Assembly: GCA_026018925.1 (NCBI GenBank)
Contig: JAKSZU010000012.1
Span: forward strand, 26,959,814-27,023,813
DNA: 64,000 nucleotides
DNA from: Tupaia tana
Lineage: Eukaryota; Chordata; Mammalia; Scandentia; Tupaiidae
Direction: 5' to 3'
Shown: positions 35,991 to 48,682 of the stretch, one piece after another
Layout: every line of letters starts with the position of its first letter
How positions within the stretch are numbered: position 1 is the first letter of the stretch
The notes under the pieces: generated by a model
Seen by the model: only the letters and a program-made list of their open reading frames with translations
The model's database searches: none
Told to the model about the DNA's origin: nothing
Program-made: the position numbers and the translations under genes

Positions 35991-36228
35991 TTAAAAAACC
36001 TATGAAAGTTCATCTAAACCAAGTTCTCATCCAATAAAATAAAAAAATGAACTTGTTTGAATACAATGAGACATTGAATGCTAAAAAAGATTAAATGTAT
36101 TGCTAGAGTCATTCAGGTGATTACAGGTTCAAACATTATAAAAACTCATATGTTGCATATTGCACATTTAACATACCTTCTCTGCTACATCCACCATTTT
36201 ATTCTTTATTAATTTATATTATAAAAAC

Positions 36229-36229
<1 letters not shown>

Positions 36230-36272
<43 letters not shown>
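36230..36272. repeat. (AT)n microsatellite
   Basis: Pure alternating AT. Confidence 0.9.
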
Positions 36273-36277
<5 letters not shown>

Positions 36278-36279
36278 TG

Positions 36280-37085
36280 TGAAGAGTAAAAAAACAGTAA
36301 TGGTAGTTTGACACAATGATAATATGTTATGATTTTGCAACCTTTTATTTCTTCAATAGCTAGAGAGAGATGAGAGAGAGAGAGAGAGGGAGAGAATTAA
36401 AGGAATCCAGAACTAGCAAACAGAATAAAGCAATGAAATCTTACTGAAAGCAGTCAGGCAAATTGTGTTTTGATTTGCTTTCCAGTTAGGTATTCTGACT
36501 GCTGGGAAATGATAAGTGTGTTGAAGGACATGTGGACACATTATGCTGGAAGGTGAAACAGAAGGTTCAAGCAACAGAATATAGTTTAAAGTCACTGTAG
36601 AGATTTCTCAATGTAGTTTAAGCCTAAGGCAAAATTTAGAAAGATAAGAAAATATAAATACAAAAGATTGCCACCAATGTGGTGAAATGCTGTTAGTCTT
36701 TATTCTGAAAGCTTAGTATGCCATTGGAAAAAGGCACTGGGTGTGTGGGCATTTTTTGTGTGCTGCTTGAGTCTGTGGCAACACAGTTACTAAGAAGGTG
36801 CTTGAAATAACTCAAATCCTATATTAATGAAAAGATAAAGTGTTCTAAGACTAATAACTTGAGAACTTAAGGTTTATCTATTATTTTTGAAAAAAAAACT
36901 GTCATGCATCATTTTTTAAAGATTATAGAAAACAGTCTCGTGTGTCATATTGATTTATCAGATTAAAATCCTTGCATATGTAAGATATATTGGGCTGCAT
37001 GTCTTATATTTGGTGAACATTGATTGGTTTAGTGGACTAAACTGGGTCTTCTCAGATATCTATGACTGTTGAAGATGATTATCTT
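36280..37085. other. Intergenic, no gene seen
   Basis: No coding exon or named repeat. A short (GA)n run at about 36361-36395. Confidence 0.45.
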
Positions 37086-37097
37086 CTTTTCTCTCTC

Positions 37098-37331
37098 TTT
37101 TTTTTTTTTTTTTAATTTTGCTATAGGTCATGTGTGCTTGCCAGAGAGAGAGAGAGTGAGAGAGAGAAAGAAATCACCCCTCAGAGGGGTTGTAGGCACT
37201 GCAGTTCCTTCTCCTCTAGCCTTTCCTTGGGTTTTCAGGCATGCATGCAGAGTCACTATATCCAGTCTTGAACTGCCCTATAGTTCATGTGGGATCCAGC
37301 CACCTCAATTTATGCGCCACCTGCTGGCCTG
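37098..37331 (-). repeat. Long-subtype SINE
   Basis: TTTTGCTATAGGTCATGTGT, TCACCCCTCAGAGGGG, CCACCTGCTGGCC. Flanked by a near-match duplication agatgattatctt / ggatgattgtctt. Confidence 0.85.
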
Positions 37332-37805
37332 AGGATGATTGTCTTGTGAATATAGAAGCTATTGGGGATATTATAGATGTTTTACTTATCGATGTTCATT
37401 TGAGGTAATTAGATTATATTATCTATAGAGAATGGTTTCTAAATAAATTTAGTAATAAAACCAAAATAGTATCACAGCTTATTTCTTAATGTACTAGCCA
37501 AGGCTCAGCAAACTTTTATTTAGAGGTCCAAATAATAAATAGCTCAGACTTTGTAACCAACTCCCTTTAGCCTCCTATACACATGGACCAAGACAATTGT
37601 AGAAATTGTCTAGGACAAAAAATTATTTGAGAGGTAAATACATATTTGCCAAGAATAATTTTAATGATTCAATGATTTAAAAAATATCTTCCAAAGAAAT
37701 TACTTTAACATCAGCAACAGCTAAAATAACTTGTTTTCCTGAAATCTCAACACTGTCTATTTCATTTTTAACCTTTGACAGGCTAAGTGAAATATTATTC
37801 TCTCT

Positions 37806-38066
37806 TTTATGTTTGTTTTTTTGGAGGTTTTTGCTATAGGCTGTGTACGCTTGCAAGAAAAACAGATAGAGACAGAGTCAGAAAGCGAGAAATCACCTCC
37901 CCCAGGGGGAATGGTCACACCACAATCCCTTCTCATCCATTCTCCTCTTGGGATCTTGGGCACGCATGCACACACATCTGGCGTGAGTTTAAGCCACCGG
38001 GTCCAGGACTCAATCCGCTGGACATGGGAGTCCAGCGACATAGCCATTACACCAACTGCTGGTTCT
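37806..38066 (-). repeat. Young SINE with exact 17-bp TSD
   Basis: Reverse-oriented long-subtype SINE. The 17-bp duplication gaaatattattctcttt lies at 37789-37805 and 38067-38083. Confidence 0.95.
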
Positions 38067-38377
38067 GAAATATTATTCTCTTTACAATTTCCATTTACCA
38101 AAGAATGAGACATGTTTGCTGTCTTCTTTTTTACATTTGCATATCCTTTATGTGAAGTAATTTATTGTTATATTCGCTCATTTTTCACATTTCATTTTTT
38201 TTTCTTCTTGTCTATAAGGTAGATGAATAAAAATTAAATTATGTCAGAAGTTTTAATTCTCAGGACTTTACAAGAGGTCTTCCAAAAGGGCACTGTTACT
38301 TCCTGGTGAAAGTGATTTCACATGGACAGAAGTTTTTTGTTTGTTTGTTTTGTTAGTTTATTTATTTGTTTGTTTAT

Positions 38378-38470
38378 ACTTTTGAGAAGAATTTTTGGTT
38401 AGGGCATGTGTGCTTACCAGAGAGACAGAGAGAGACAGAGAGAAATCACCCTTGGGAGGAAAGGCCACAT
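38378..38470 (-). repeat. Truncated SINE (3' part only)
   Basis: GAATTTTTGGTTAGGGCATG, ACAGAGAGAAATCACCCTTG, then homology stops at about 38470. Head missing. Confidence 0.7.
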
Positions 38471-38739
38471 GTAACTGCTATTAACAGTATGATGATTTTT
38501 TTCAGATTAATTTAATATGCTTAGATTGAATTTTTTGCTAAAGTCCCAGTGGGACTTAAGCATATTATACTACAGTTTTATTTTTTTCACTTAATATATC
38601 TTCAACATTTTTCTCTGGCAACATAATAGAATTTCTTTATCCTGGTAAAGCTCATGAATGTTTCATTACATAGATATAGACTGTAAGTTTATTTAACCAA
38701 TTCTGAGTTGACAAATGTTAGGAAAATTCTAATTGCGTG

Positions 38740-39345
38740 AATGGCTCTGACTTCATTTTGTAAGAATAATGGCAACTGGGGGATCTCTACTCTCCCTTGC
38801 CAGTGACATGACCTCTGCTATCCCTGACCTAAATCCTCTGTTTAAGATAAAGTCATACATCCTTCACTGATGCAGCTATCCTTTGTTAAAGCTGTCTTCA
38901 TTAAGGAGAAAAATAGAGAGGCAAGGCATTTATGGGACAAAGAAGTGGGTTATTATCTGTTGAAGATAATGTGTATACTATTCTCAACTGAACTGGTGAG
39001 AAATGTATACATGTTGGAATATTCACTTTGCAAGTTAAGTGACCTACATGACTGAATGTATAGAAGAAATTGAAATAAAATGTCAGTGGAAGGAAAAAAA
39101 ATATAATAATTTTGAGAATCTGAGCCATCTTATCTCCAAACCATCTCCAATGGCAAACTGCTTCCTTCTATTTTTGAAGTCCTTTGCTTGCTTTTCATTT
39201 AAAAACTTCACCTTGTTTCAAGGCAGCACAGAGGCAGAGAGGACACCTCCAAATGCTTCTCGGTTGCTTTTCTCTCAACTCTTCCTATGTGTAAATTATG
39301 TTCTAATAAACTATTGTTGAATCCTCCATGTGGTTGCTTACTTTG
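38740..39345 (+). mobile_element. Possible solo LTR relic
   Basis: TGACTTCATTTTGTAAGAAT at the start and CTCAACTCTTCCTATGTGTA followed by AATAAACTATTGTTG near the end resemble the U3 and polyadenylation parts of a mammalian retroviral LTR. No internal viral region is seen next to it. It looks old. Assignment is weak. Confidence 0.25.
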
Positions 39346-39465
39346 TTTTTGGTCTCAAAGTAAGTTCTCAGGTCAGGAGCCATTATACATTGACCCTGTT
39401 CTCTAACACTAGCATTTTATTCTAAGATACTTGCATCCTTATTCACTTATCTAGATATTTTTAAA

Positions 39466-39625
39466 ATAATTATTCATTTAATTTTATTTATTATTATTAT
39501 ATTTTTTAATTTGATGAGAAAGAGAGAGAAAGGGAAAGTGAAAAGCTGCCAGATCCAGGACTCGAACCACAATCAGCCATGTGGGAGCCCATTGCCCTAA
39601 CTACCTTGCCACCTATCAGCTACTA
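39466..39625 (-). repeat. Short-subtype SINE
   Basis: (TTA)-rich tail complement, ATTTGATGAGAAAGAGAGAG, CTCGAACCACAATCAGCC, CCACCTATCAGC. Confidence 0.75.
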
Positions 39626-39654
39626 CCTATGTATTATTTATTAATCATTATTAT

Positions 39655-39896
39655 TTCAGAGATTTTTGTTATAGGTTGCATGCACTCACTGGAAAGAGAG
39701 ACAGAAAGCAAGAAATCAGCCCTCCTCCCCTCCCCCCCCCCCGCCCCCAGGCATGGCCACAATCCCTTCTCTTCCAGTCTCCTCTTGGAATTCTGGGCAC
39801 GCTCTTACACACACCAAGCATGAGTTTTAAGCCACCGGGTCTGGGTTGATTATATTAGAACCCAGCTACGTAACCATTACTCTATCTGCTAGTTCG
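39655..39896 (-). repeat. Long-subtype SINE
   Basis: AGATTTTTGTTATAGGTTGC, a C-rich block at about 39721-39750, GCCACCGGGTCTGGG, CTATCTGCTAGTTC. Confidence 0.8.
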
Positions 39897-40047
39897 AGTA
39901 TGTATTTTTTTAAAATGATAATATTGCAGGAGAGGAATGGATTGTCTAAAAATTTAAATATTGCACTCTTTAATCAAAATCATGTAATTACTTTGGATAT
40001 TAACCAATAAGCATCTCTTCCAACAGTGTAGAAAGTCTTCTCCTAAC

Positions 40048-40262
40048 CAGCCCCATATCTAAGTGGTTAAGGGAGTCAGCACATGCCTGACTGTATCCCA
40101 GCCCCAGTGGCTGAAAAAACACTGGGTGTGTGTGTCTTTCTGCCCCAGTGTGGAGAAATGGAGAAGGGTTTGTGGAGTGACCACAGTCTATTCAGGCTTC
40201 TCTCCCTCTGTCTCTCTCTGTGGCAAGCAAATATGCCCTCTGAAAAGTAAAAAATAAAAGAA
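40048..40262 (+). repeat. Old degenerate SINE
   Basis: CCAGCCCCATATCTAAGTGG, GGCTGAAAAAACACTGGGTG, GCAAGCAAATATGCCCTCTG. Confidence 0.6.
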
Positions 40263-40394
40263 AGAAGTCTGTTTCTTCTTGTAAGCCCTAAACAATATTG
40301 AATTTTAAAAATTCTTCACAATTTTATCATTGAAAACTGATTTCTATTTGTTCTGATTTACATTTCTCAAGATGTACTGATTTTCCTTTTGCTT

Positions 40395-40648
40395 TTATTT
40401 TATTTTGTCACAGAGCACATGTCCTCACTGGAGAGACAGAGAGAAAGAGAAGGAAAGTGAAGGTATCTCCCCCTCCCTTTGGAATGGTCAAGCCACAGCC
40501 CATCATCTCTTCCCCCTTGGGGAATTTGAAAAGGCACGCACATGTGCCTGATATGTTTTACAATCCTCTGAGTCTGGAACTCAACAAGTGCAGTCAGCCA
40601 TGTGGGATCTTGCTGTCTTAAGCAGCGCACCACTCAATAGCTGGCCCC
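40395..40648 (-). repeat. Diverged long-subtype SINE
   Basis: GTCACAGAGCACATGTCCTC, CCCCCTCCCTTTGGAATGG, AATAGCTGGCCCCT at the head. Confidence 0.7.
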
Positions 40649-40649
40649 T

Positions 40650-42899
40650 GCTTTTGTTTTACTTTTGTAAAAAACATTATTGACTAGTTTTGTGTCATTA
40701 AGAGACAGTATTGTTGTCTCTTAAGTAATTGTAAAAGGGGGTTCACTTGGTTTCAAGTCCCAAAGATAAACAGAGTTTTAGAAATTTGCTTATTTTTAAA
40801 TTCAGGATCTCTCTTAGATACTAAGTAATCTAAGTTCTGAACCACATTTTGCCTCCTTTTTCTACCCTTGACCCAGAGAGTCCTCAAAGCTCACCAGGGA
40901 CTTATGAAAGTCAATCCCCTAAGGAAATTCTATACTTTAAATACTCATCCTTCACTGCCTGAACAAGATTTTCACTCTGTGAACAAGATTTCACTCCTTT
41001 TGTATTTCCACAAAGTTTCCTGGTAAGTATTTGGGCTTGGCATTCTGCATGGAATGATGGGAAATGGAGAATTGGTTTCAAAGAAAATGCATGTCCCATG
41101 TGATTCAATATGATGCCAGGAAGATGAAAAAAAAAAAAAAAAAGCAACATAATACTAAAGAAGGTGAGTGTTCAAACTCCAGAAAGATTTGGACTGATGG
41201 AAACAGATTTTTCAGCACCCTTCTGGATCAGTTAATAAAACAGTACGTGACAAGTTTAAAGAGAAGTTGACTGATAGGGGCTGTCTAGACAATGTTATCA
41301 CTGCTAATAAGTGAATGGAAAGCTGACATGCTAAGAGGCAAAGAAGTTACATTGCTCAGGCTGGAAGAGTTCCAGAGAATTGCGGACTGGTATCAAGAAT
41401 CTGAGGCATTGTATGGAAAGTACATTTTAAATTTATAACTGGGAACTCAATACATTTTTTGTTTCTCTCTAAATACTCGAAGTAGATTATGTCTTCTTCT
41501 TTGCACGATCACTCTGCAATTTGTTCCAGCCATTAGCTTTATTTTACTGTTAGGAAATGGAAGGGCTGAGAGGTTTTTTAACTGGTGCAAGTGCCTGCAA
41601 AGCTAAGCAATGATATATGGAGGCTTTGAAGTCTCTTGACTGACTTCAGGCTCTGCCATAATCCATATTCCATGTTTATCATTAGAAGGCAAATTTAGAA
41701 TTTTACGGGAAATTAAGAGGGAGTTAGTTTGGGACTCAATATAAAAATAGCTATAACTTTATAACTTATTTGGAGCTGTCCTGCAATGCAGCAAACCATC
41801 TCAAGAAAAATAGGATTTTCTATCTTAGAGGGTTTGAAGCAGAGATCAACAGGTGAATGCCAGAAAAATATAGAGGGATGGGTTTCCTTATATTGCAAGA
41901 GGGTTGCCTTATACCTGTACGGGAGTGTGGTTTAAATCCCTTAAACCTTTTGGAAGCAGGGAATTAGCCTGTGTAATAAGAAGCAGGTTAGTTATTGCGG
42001 GTGGTTCAGGTTTATTCATGCACAGAAGAGTCAAATTTCCAGAATATTTACCTTGGCCCAGGATCATCAATGTCCTAAGACAGCTTCCCTCTCTCTTTTA
42101 AGCATACTCATATTAGCGCCAACAAAGTTGTTGCTCAGGTTTTCTCATTCTAAATTTATCCTACGTGGAGTCAGTGAGTCCCACAGATTCTGCATCTTTG
42201 TTACTCCTTCACCATCATCACATATTTGTTGTACCCCGTCTGGGCTATTCCAAGTAGCTTTCAAGCAAGATCTTTTTTTTCCTTTAGCTTTCACATCCAT
42301 CAACTCTTTTGCTAACCTGTTGGAAGATTAGATTTTTAAAAGGTGAAAGTCCTTCCTATCCAACTCTAATTTTCAATATTTTGTTTAAATAAGAGCTTTC
42401 CATTTATTCTTCTTCCTTTTTCATTAGTCTCAACTTCCATCATTTCTCCTTACTAATTTATATGGTAAAATATTTATTGATTTCACTAATCCAAAAGTAT
42501 ATCCCTGCTTCGATGATTTTATATAAGCTACTCTCTCTTCTTGAAATGCCCTTTTCATATTCTTCATTGAGCTGACATTCTGAAGAATAATTTCCCTGGA
42601 AATTCAGTTTTATTCTGCTCAGTTGGATTACAGGTAATTAAGTTCACCAGCCTTATTCAATCAAGGGCTTCCTCTCCCCTTCTCCTCCCCTAATGAAAGA
42701 TCCTAGAAAAATGGCTTGTAATAAAAGATGCTATCTCCTTCCTGTCCCCAAATCTTCAAGATATATTTGACAATGACTGAAAGCCGTTTTCATTGTTGCT
42801 TCTGTCATCTAATGGATAGCGTAAACCTTTTACAATACAGTGGATAGCTCCTACAAGGATGAGTTTATTTGCCCTAAATTGTTTATAGTGCTGAAATTT

Positions 42900-42932
<33 letters not shown>

Positions 42933-43030
42933 CCTAGAAGAGAGTATCTGTGAGACCTCATGCAAGTTGGAAAAGAAAAATCCATTTTTTTATTGGAATT
43001 GAAAAAGTAAATCTTTTTTCCTAAAATAAG
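40650..43030. other. Gene-free stretch
   Basis: About 2.4 kb with no coding exon I can support. A stretch at about 42520-42600 (TCTTCTTGAAATGCCCTTTT) looks like an L2 relic. A 29-bp poly(A) lies at about 42902-42930. Confidence 0.45.
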
Positions 43031-43034
43031 TTAA

Positions 43035-43232
43035 GTTCATTAATTTTGTTTGTGTCAGAGAAAATGTGTACTCGCCAGGGAGAAAAAGATGAAAGAGAGG
43101 GATATAGAGAGGAAGAATGCACATCCCTGCAAAGGGACTTGGTCACACTGCAATTATTTTGTCTCCTTTTCTCCATTCATTAGGATTTAGGGTATGCATA
43201 CAGAAGCGCCTGGAGTGTTTTTGAAATCATGG
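43035..43232 (-). repeat. Old SINE interrupted by a younger one
   Basis: TGTGTCAGAGAAAATGTGTA, ACTGCAATTATTTTGTCTCC, GCGCCTGGAGTGTTTTTGAA, then a younger SINE follows. Its head end is not clearly found beyond the insertion. Confidence 0.6.
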
Positions 43233-43488
43233 TTTGTTTGTTTGTTTGTTTGTTTGTTTGAGAGATTTTTGCCATAGGGCATATGCGCTTGCCAGAAAGA
43301 CAGAGAGAGACAGAGAGACAGAAAGGGAGAAATCATCCCCCAGGGGGATGGCCACACTGCAATCCCTTCTCCTCCATTCTCCTCTCAGGATCCGGGTGCC
43401 CAGCGTGAGTTTAAGACACCAGTCCGGAACTCAAAACGCGGTCGACTACATGGAGTCCAGACATAGCCATTATGCTAACTGTTGGTCC
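43233..43488 (-). repeat. Young SINE inserted at the end of an older one
   Basis: (GTTT)n, GAGATTTTTGCCATAGGGCA, CCCCAGGGGGATGGCCAC, GCTAACTGTTGGTCC. Flanks repeat tgaaatcatRgttt (43222 onward and 43489 onward). Confidence 0.9.
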
Positions 43489-43892
43489 TGAAATCATAGT
43501 TTTTATTTTGAATTTGTTTTTGAAATTCAAACACCCATTACAATGTATATATAGAACAAATAAATTTATCTTTTTTCTTTAATTGTGTCAAACAATATTT
43601 GGAGTACAATTGATACTTAATGCTTGTAGAACATAATCATTATCAAAAAACTTGTAGTTTGTGTGTTGTAATATTATCTTCTGATATGTGAATATCTGCT
43701 TTAGAATTTTATGTATTTGCAGAAAGGAAGAGTTTCTGACGTGAAGACTCAGAACAGAATATCTTACTTGGATAGTTTTTTTTTTCATAATGTTTATCTC
43801 ATTGTTTTTTATTTTTTGCTCAGAGATAAATAAATATAATTGTTTAATTATTCTTATTTTCCTTTATTTTATTTTCCTAATTTTTTTTACCT

Positions 43893-44050
43893 TTAATCAC
43901 TATACATTTTTATAGCATACAAAACGCAGTTTTCAGTATGAATATACTGCATTGTAGTCTAGTCAAAGATATTACTATACAAATTCTCATCAACGGATAA
44001 TTTTCCATTTTTGCATCTGCTAATTATTTGCTTCTTTTTTTCCCCCCCGA
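43893..44050. repeat. Uncharacterised interspersed repeat, copy 3
   Basis: TAATCACTATACATTTTTAT, GTCTAGTCAAAGATATTACT, TCTCATCAACGGATAATTTT and a following C-run match the order of copy 1 (4422-4640) with more divergence. Confidence 0.55.
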
Positions 44051-45186
44051 TACTCTCACTTGGATAGATTTCAAGAAAATTATGTAATCCATCTTCTTGC
44101 AATTGACCTGATATGGGTCATAGGTGCCTTTTCATGGTCCAGAGAGTCTACTTATCAGAGGGAAACAAACCAAACTAACTTGCAAAATGATGGTGAAGGC
44201 ATTATTGTACAGTCTTTCTGTTACCAATCTGTTGCCTTAGGCTTTCATCACTAGCTATTTGATACAGCATTTAATTTGTTTCAGAAGATAGTTTTAGGAT
44301 TTACTATAAGGAAATGAATGTAATTTTAAATTATTGAATATTTTGCATTATCTGTGACAGAAATATTTTCTTAAATACAGTTTTAAGAAATCAGCATGCA
44401 TAAATACCTCCTTGAACTTCGGAAGGTAAAAAGGCAAAGCCACTCTATATTTAAACATGCCACTTGGTAACAGGTCTATTAGACTTTAGAAGAATATAGT
44501 GTCATGTGTTTGGTGACAAGTGAAGGACAAAAACAAGAATAGGGTAAAAAAATAGATAAAAGTCCTATATAAATTTAGAAATTTGCATAATTTGATATTA
44601 ATTCAGATAATAAAGCATAAGTAATTGTTCAGGTTTAGCAAGCTAATTATAGTTCTTCTGGGAAGGAAAAAAAAGCAAATAGCTTAAGTCGACATAAGTG
44701 ATATTCAGTACTAGCCATGTGCACTTAGCAGGGCATGGAAGGAGAAAATAGCCATGATATAAAATGCTGAGAAAAATACCATGAATTCAAAAATAATACA
44801 TTTACTTTTATAGAGAATAAATATGAAAAAATGCAAAATATATGGCTTAGTTTGGGAAAGACACTATACATTTAAAAATTAGATTGAAAGCACTCTATGA
44901 GAGGGTTTAAAAAAAAAAAAAAAAAAGCCGTGAGCTGCAAATTGAGCAATATGCCAATCAAACTTGTCTTCTGGTTTTAAACTGAATGGTCTTTAAACCC
45001 TGTGGTCGGAATTGTGGTCCCTTTGTGTCTAGCACATATAAAGTCTAGTTCTTGAAATATCTTTCCTACGAGTTCAACTGTTTCCTCCAATTTCACTTAT
45101 TGGGTCACTAAAAAGCACATGTAACGAATAGCAAGCAAAAGATAACAAGTTTCTGTTCCTGTAATCATGTGCCAGAAAGAACCCAT
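44051..45186. other. Intergenic upstream of OR52A5
   Basis: AT-rich, no coding exon. A 19-bp poly(A) lies near 44909-44927. Confidence 0.45.
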
Positions 45187-45202
45187 CTAGTGCCGTTATT
45201 TT

Positions 45203-45474
45203 TTTTATTTATTTATTTTTTTTTGAGAGGTTTTTGCTATAGGGCGCGTGCGCTCGCCAGACAGACAGAGAGAGACAGAGAGATAGAAAGCGAGAAATCA
45301 CCCCCCAGGGGGGATGGCCACGCCGTAATCCCTTCTCCTCCATTCTCCTCTCGGGATCTTGGGCACGCACGCACACGCGCCCGGCGTGAGTTTAAGCCGC
45401 CGGGTCCGGGACTCGAACCGCGGTCGACTACGTGGGAGTCCAGCGACATAGCCATTACGCTAACTGCTGGTCCC
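45203..45474 (-). repeat. Youngest-looking SINE, exact 16-bp TSD
   Basis: Near-consensus reverse copy with almost all CpG sites intact (GGGCGCGTGCGCTCGCCAG, GCCGCCGGGTCCGGGACTC). The 16-bp duplication ctagtgccgttatttt lies at 45187-45202 and 45475-45490. It sits about 255 bp upstream of the OR52A5 exon. Confidence 0.97.
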
Positions 45475-45728
45475 CTAGTGCCGTTATTTTGTTCATCGAA
45501 AATGACTGAGGTATAGATAAACATGGAGCTTGATGGTTGCCTGCCAATGATGTTGGGAAAGGAAAACTAGAGAGTAGCTGGGGAAAAAAAGATAATGTGA
45601 TATACTCCTAATCTAAGTAAAGCATCTTAACTAAAATAAGTTTTTTTTCTTAATTTTAATTTGTCAAGTTTTGACAGGTAATGGAAGATGAAACAACATG
45701 ACCACTTGATTCTACTGAACAAATCATC

Positions 45729-46685
45729 ATGTTCATGCTCAATGGATCAGTCTTCATGCCTTCTGTATTAAAGCTAGTTGGGATTCCTGGCCTGGAGTCA
45801 GTTCAGTGTTGGATTGGGATTCCATTCTGTGTTATGTACATCATTGCTGTGATTGGGAACTCCCTAATTTTAGTTATAATCAAATTTGAAAAAAGTCTCC
45901 ATATACCCATGTATATTTTCTTGGCCATGTTGGCAGCCACAGACATTGCACTTAGCACCTGTATTCTTCCCAAAATGCTAGGCATCTTCTGGTTTCATTC
46001 ACCAGAGATTTCTTTTGATGGTTGCCTTTTACAAATGTGGTTTATCCACTCACTCCAGGCAACTGAATCAGGTATCCTTCTGGCCATGGCCTTGGATCGT
46101 TATGTGGCCATCTGTAACCCCTTGAGACATGCCACCATCTTGTCCCAACAACTCTTGACTCATATTGGAGTTGCAGTGACACTCAGGGCTGCCATCCTTG
46201 TATCACCATCTATACTTCTTATCAAATGCCACCTTACACTCTACCGCACTTCTGTTGTCTCCCACTCTTATTGTGAGCACATGGCCATTGTGAAACTGGC
46301 TACTGAAGATATTCGAATCAACAAGATATATGGTTTATTTGTTGCCTTTACCATCCTGGGGTTTGACATAGTCTTTATCACCTTGTCCTATTTTCAAATC
46401 TTTACCACTGTCTTTCAATTACCCCAGAAGGAGGCACGATGGAAGGCCTTCAACACATGTATTGCCCACATTTGTGTCTTCCTCCAGTTCTACCTCCTTG
46501 CTTTCTTCTCTTTCTTCACACACAGGTTTGGTTCTCACATACCACCATATGTTCATATCCTCTTGTCGAACCTTTACCTGTTAGTCCCACCTTTTCTCAA
46601 CCCTATTGTTTATGGAGTGAAGACCAAACAAATCCGTGAACATATCTTGAAAATGCTTTTCACCAAAAGAAGTCTTGGTCATTAG
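45729..46685 (+). CDS. OR52A5: Olfactory receptor OR52A5
   Basis: Class I odorant receptor, 318 residues. It reads like human OR52A5 as I remember it, including NGSVFMPS, the unusual LHIPMYIF (57-64; most receptors have LHEPMY), STCILPKMLGIFWF, EDIRINKIYGLFVAF and the KTKQIREHI tail. Other motifs: NGS glycosylation at 5-7, GIPGLE at 18-23, GN at 43-44, Cys99, MALDRYVAIC at 120-129, SYCEHMA at 180-186, KAFNTCIAHICVF at 239-251, NPIVYG at 291-296. The ATG at 45729 gives the same N-terminal spacing as human; a second ATG two codons later is possible. AG at 45676-45677 after a T-rich tract is a candidate splice acceptor. From family knowledge it is expected to signal through Golf in olfactory neurons; in human the OR52A genes lie beside the beta-globin cluster. 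Confidence 0.95.
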   Translation: MFMLNGSVFMPSVLKLVGIPGLESVQCWIGIPFCVMYIIAVIGNSLILVIIKFEKSLHIPMYIFLAMLAATDIALSTCILPKMLGIFWFHSPEISFDGCLLQMWFIHSLQATESGILLAMALDRYVAICNPLRHATILSQQLLTHIGVAVTLRAAILVSPSILLIKCHLTLYRTSVVSHSYCEHMAIVKLATEDIRINKIYGLFVAFTILGFDIVFITLSYFQIFTTVFQLPQKEARWKAFNTCIAHICVFLQFYLLAFFSFFTHRFGSHIPPYVHILLSNLYLLVPPFLNPIVYGVKTKQIREHILKMLFTKRSLGH

Positions 46686-48019
46686 CCACTCCTTTGAGAG
46701 AAATTTTAGCTCAGCTCTAAGTGACAACCTGAATGTGGTATAAAAAGTTTTATCTTTTGCGAATATGTGCATTTAGCTCAGATCTAAGTAACAACCTGAG
46801 TGTGGTAAAAATATTTCTTTTGCAAATATATGCATCTGGGAAAAATACTCTTAAATTTTAGATGCCCATAGTTAAAAGAGACATTCCAGACATTTTCAAA
46901 TACTTAATGACATTGGTTGTATATACATAGGAAGATAAACTCTTTGAAATTTTAAATTATTTGAGCTATTTTTCTGGTTCTGGTCTGTTTATTTAATAGT
47001 AAAAGTTTATCTCCAGCACTCTTTTGTGTACATAGAAAACAAAACTTTGGAAAACAGCATTTGATTCCAGGTAACTCTAAAAAAAGTGTGTCACATATAT
47101 GTGTTCCCAAACTGCTAAGCTAACCCATATCTATAAATCCTGCTGTGACCCACTTTCTAGTATTTGCTTTTGTGTCTACAGTTTGACAAATTTGGAATCA
47201 TGTGTCTGGTTTATCTACTTCTGAAATACCTATCAATATAAAATAATATTGAATTAGTAATAACAATATATGCAACAGAAAAATTATGCTGTGCTAGCAA
47301 AGATTATAAACACTAAAAATTTGCACAGCATAGAAGAGAGTGCAAAAGAAAAACCACAATTAGGCATATTCACAAATGTATTATTTTAGGAAAACAGAGT
47401 CTTCACTTTTGTAGAAAACATCCTTCCAGAACCATATACATCAGTAATTTTTATTAAACTTAGCTTTTATTTAAATTTGTAGTTTAGAATTACAGAATTA
47501 AACAAGAAGAAAAATTCTACTGCATTTAGAAGCTATCACTTCAAGATTCCTAAGTAGAGAAATTGTGTCTTATTTACCTTTTATCAGCAATACATAAAAA
47601 AGTGCCTGAGACTTTTAGAATATTAATAAAAATGATATTGAATGATGAATGAATAAAATAGTTTCCTAAAGATAATCAATGATGTTCACAAGCAACAAAT
47701 CTGGAAGCTTCATGGTAAAATGCAACCACATCATAAAGAAAATTCACAGAGTAGAGAGTTTATTCCAATACTGTGGAGGTGGAAGAAAAATGAAGACTTC
47801 AAAGAATCATGCATCCTGAAATAAAATCTAAGCCACACACACCATTGGCACATGAGAGACTGCCTCCTAAAACAAGAATTTTAGATTATTTCATCATACT
47901 TTGCACTCCTTTGAATTTACACTTTTATATAAAAGAATATAGCATCAATAGAGATTACATTTAAATGTTTTTCAACCACCTTTAAGATTGTGAATTAGTA
48001 TGATGAGTTAAAATGTAAA
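46686..48019. other. Gene-free stretch downstream of OR52A5
   Basis: No coding exon. A short direct repeat of about 50 bp (TTTAGCTCAG...CAACCTGA...GTGTGGTA) occurs at about 46707-46740 and again at about 46771-46807. The stretch at about 47580-47660 resembles an L2/MIR 3' relic. Confidence 0.45.
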
Positions 48020-48290
48020 TAGCCCAGGCTTCATGGCCTGTGGGTTTAGACAGCTGGATTTCACATGTCTCACTGCATGGTGTGAGTTTCTGACCTGATG
48101 GCTTTAGAAACACACCAGACATGTAAGATGAATGCCCCAAATCAAGAAAAGATGGAGAGATAGAGGAAAAGGGATTTCAGTGTGACCATTCCTCAAGAGG
48201 GTGCTTTCTCTCCCCTCTCTTTTTCTCTCTCTGATTCTTTGTTTCTCCTTGGTGAGCACTTGCACCTTTTAGCAAAAAATAAATAAACAA
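48020..48290 (+). repeat. Old long-subtype SINE
   Basis: GCCCAGGCTTCATGGCCTGT, GATGGAGAGATAGAGGAAAA, TTGGTGAGCACTTGCACC, AAATAAATAAAC tail. Confidence 0.65.
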
Positions 48291-48682
48291 ATTAAGTAAG
48301 AGGAATAAAAAGCCCAAGTAGATGAAAAAAGACATCTGTATCCCTAGTCTTGGGCAGATGAGTGGTCAAAGAAAGAAAAACACAAGAACACATGTCCCGT
48401 AATCATGTAAGAGGGGGTGCGGCAAGAGTGGGCCATATCATTGAAGAGGCAAATACAGAGAATAATTTTAATTTTAGGCAAAATAAGGTTTGTCAATAAC
48501 TCAGAAATAAATTCAAATTGTAATGTGTTGATTTTTAATAAAATGTTTGTAAATGTGAACTATAATTAGTAAGAAATGAAAAATGCAATGATAAAAGGAC
48601 AAATAAAAAAGTTAGTTTATAGGAATACATAAAAAGTGCATTAAATGAAATAAAAATAAAGTTAAGAACTGATTATCTAATT

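Noticed and set aside
45169-45524. Frames of 115 and 95 codons on opposite strands
   Set aside because: Both read through a young, GC-rich SINE.
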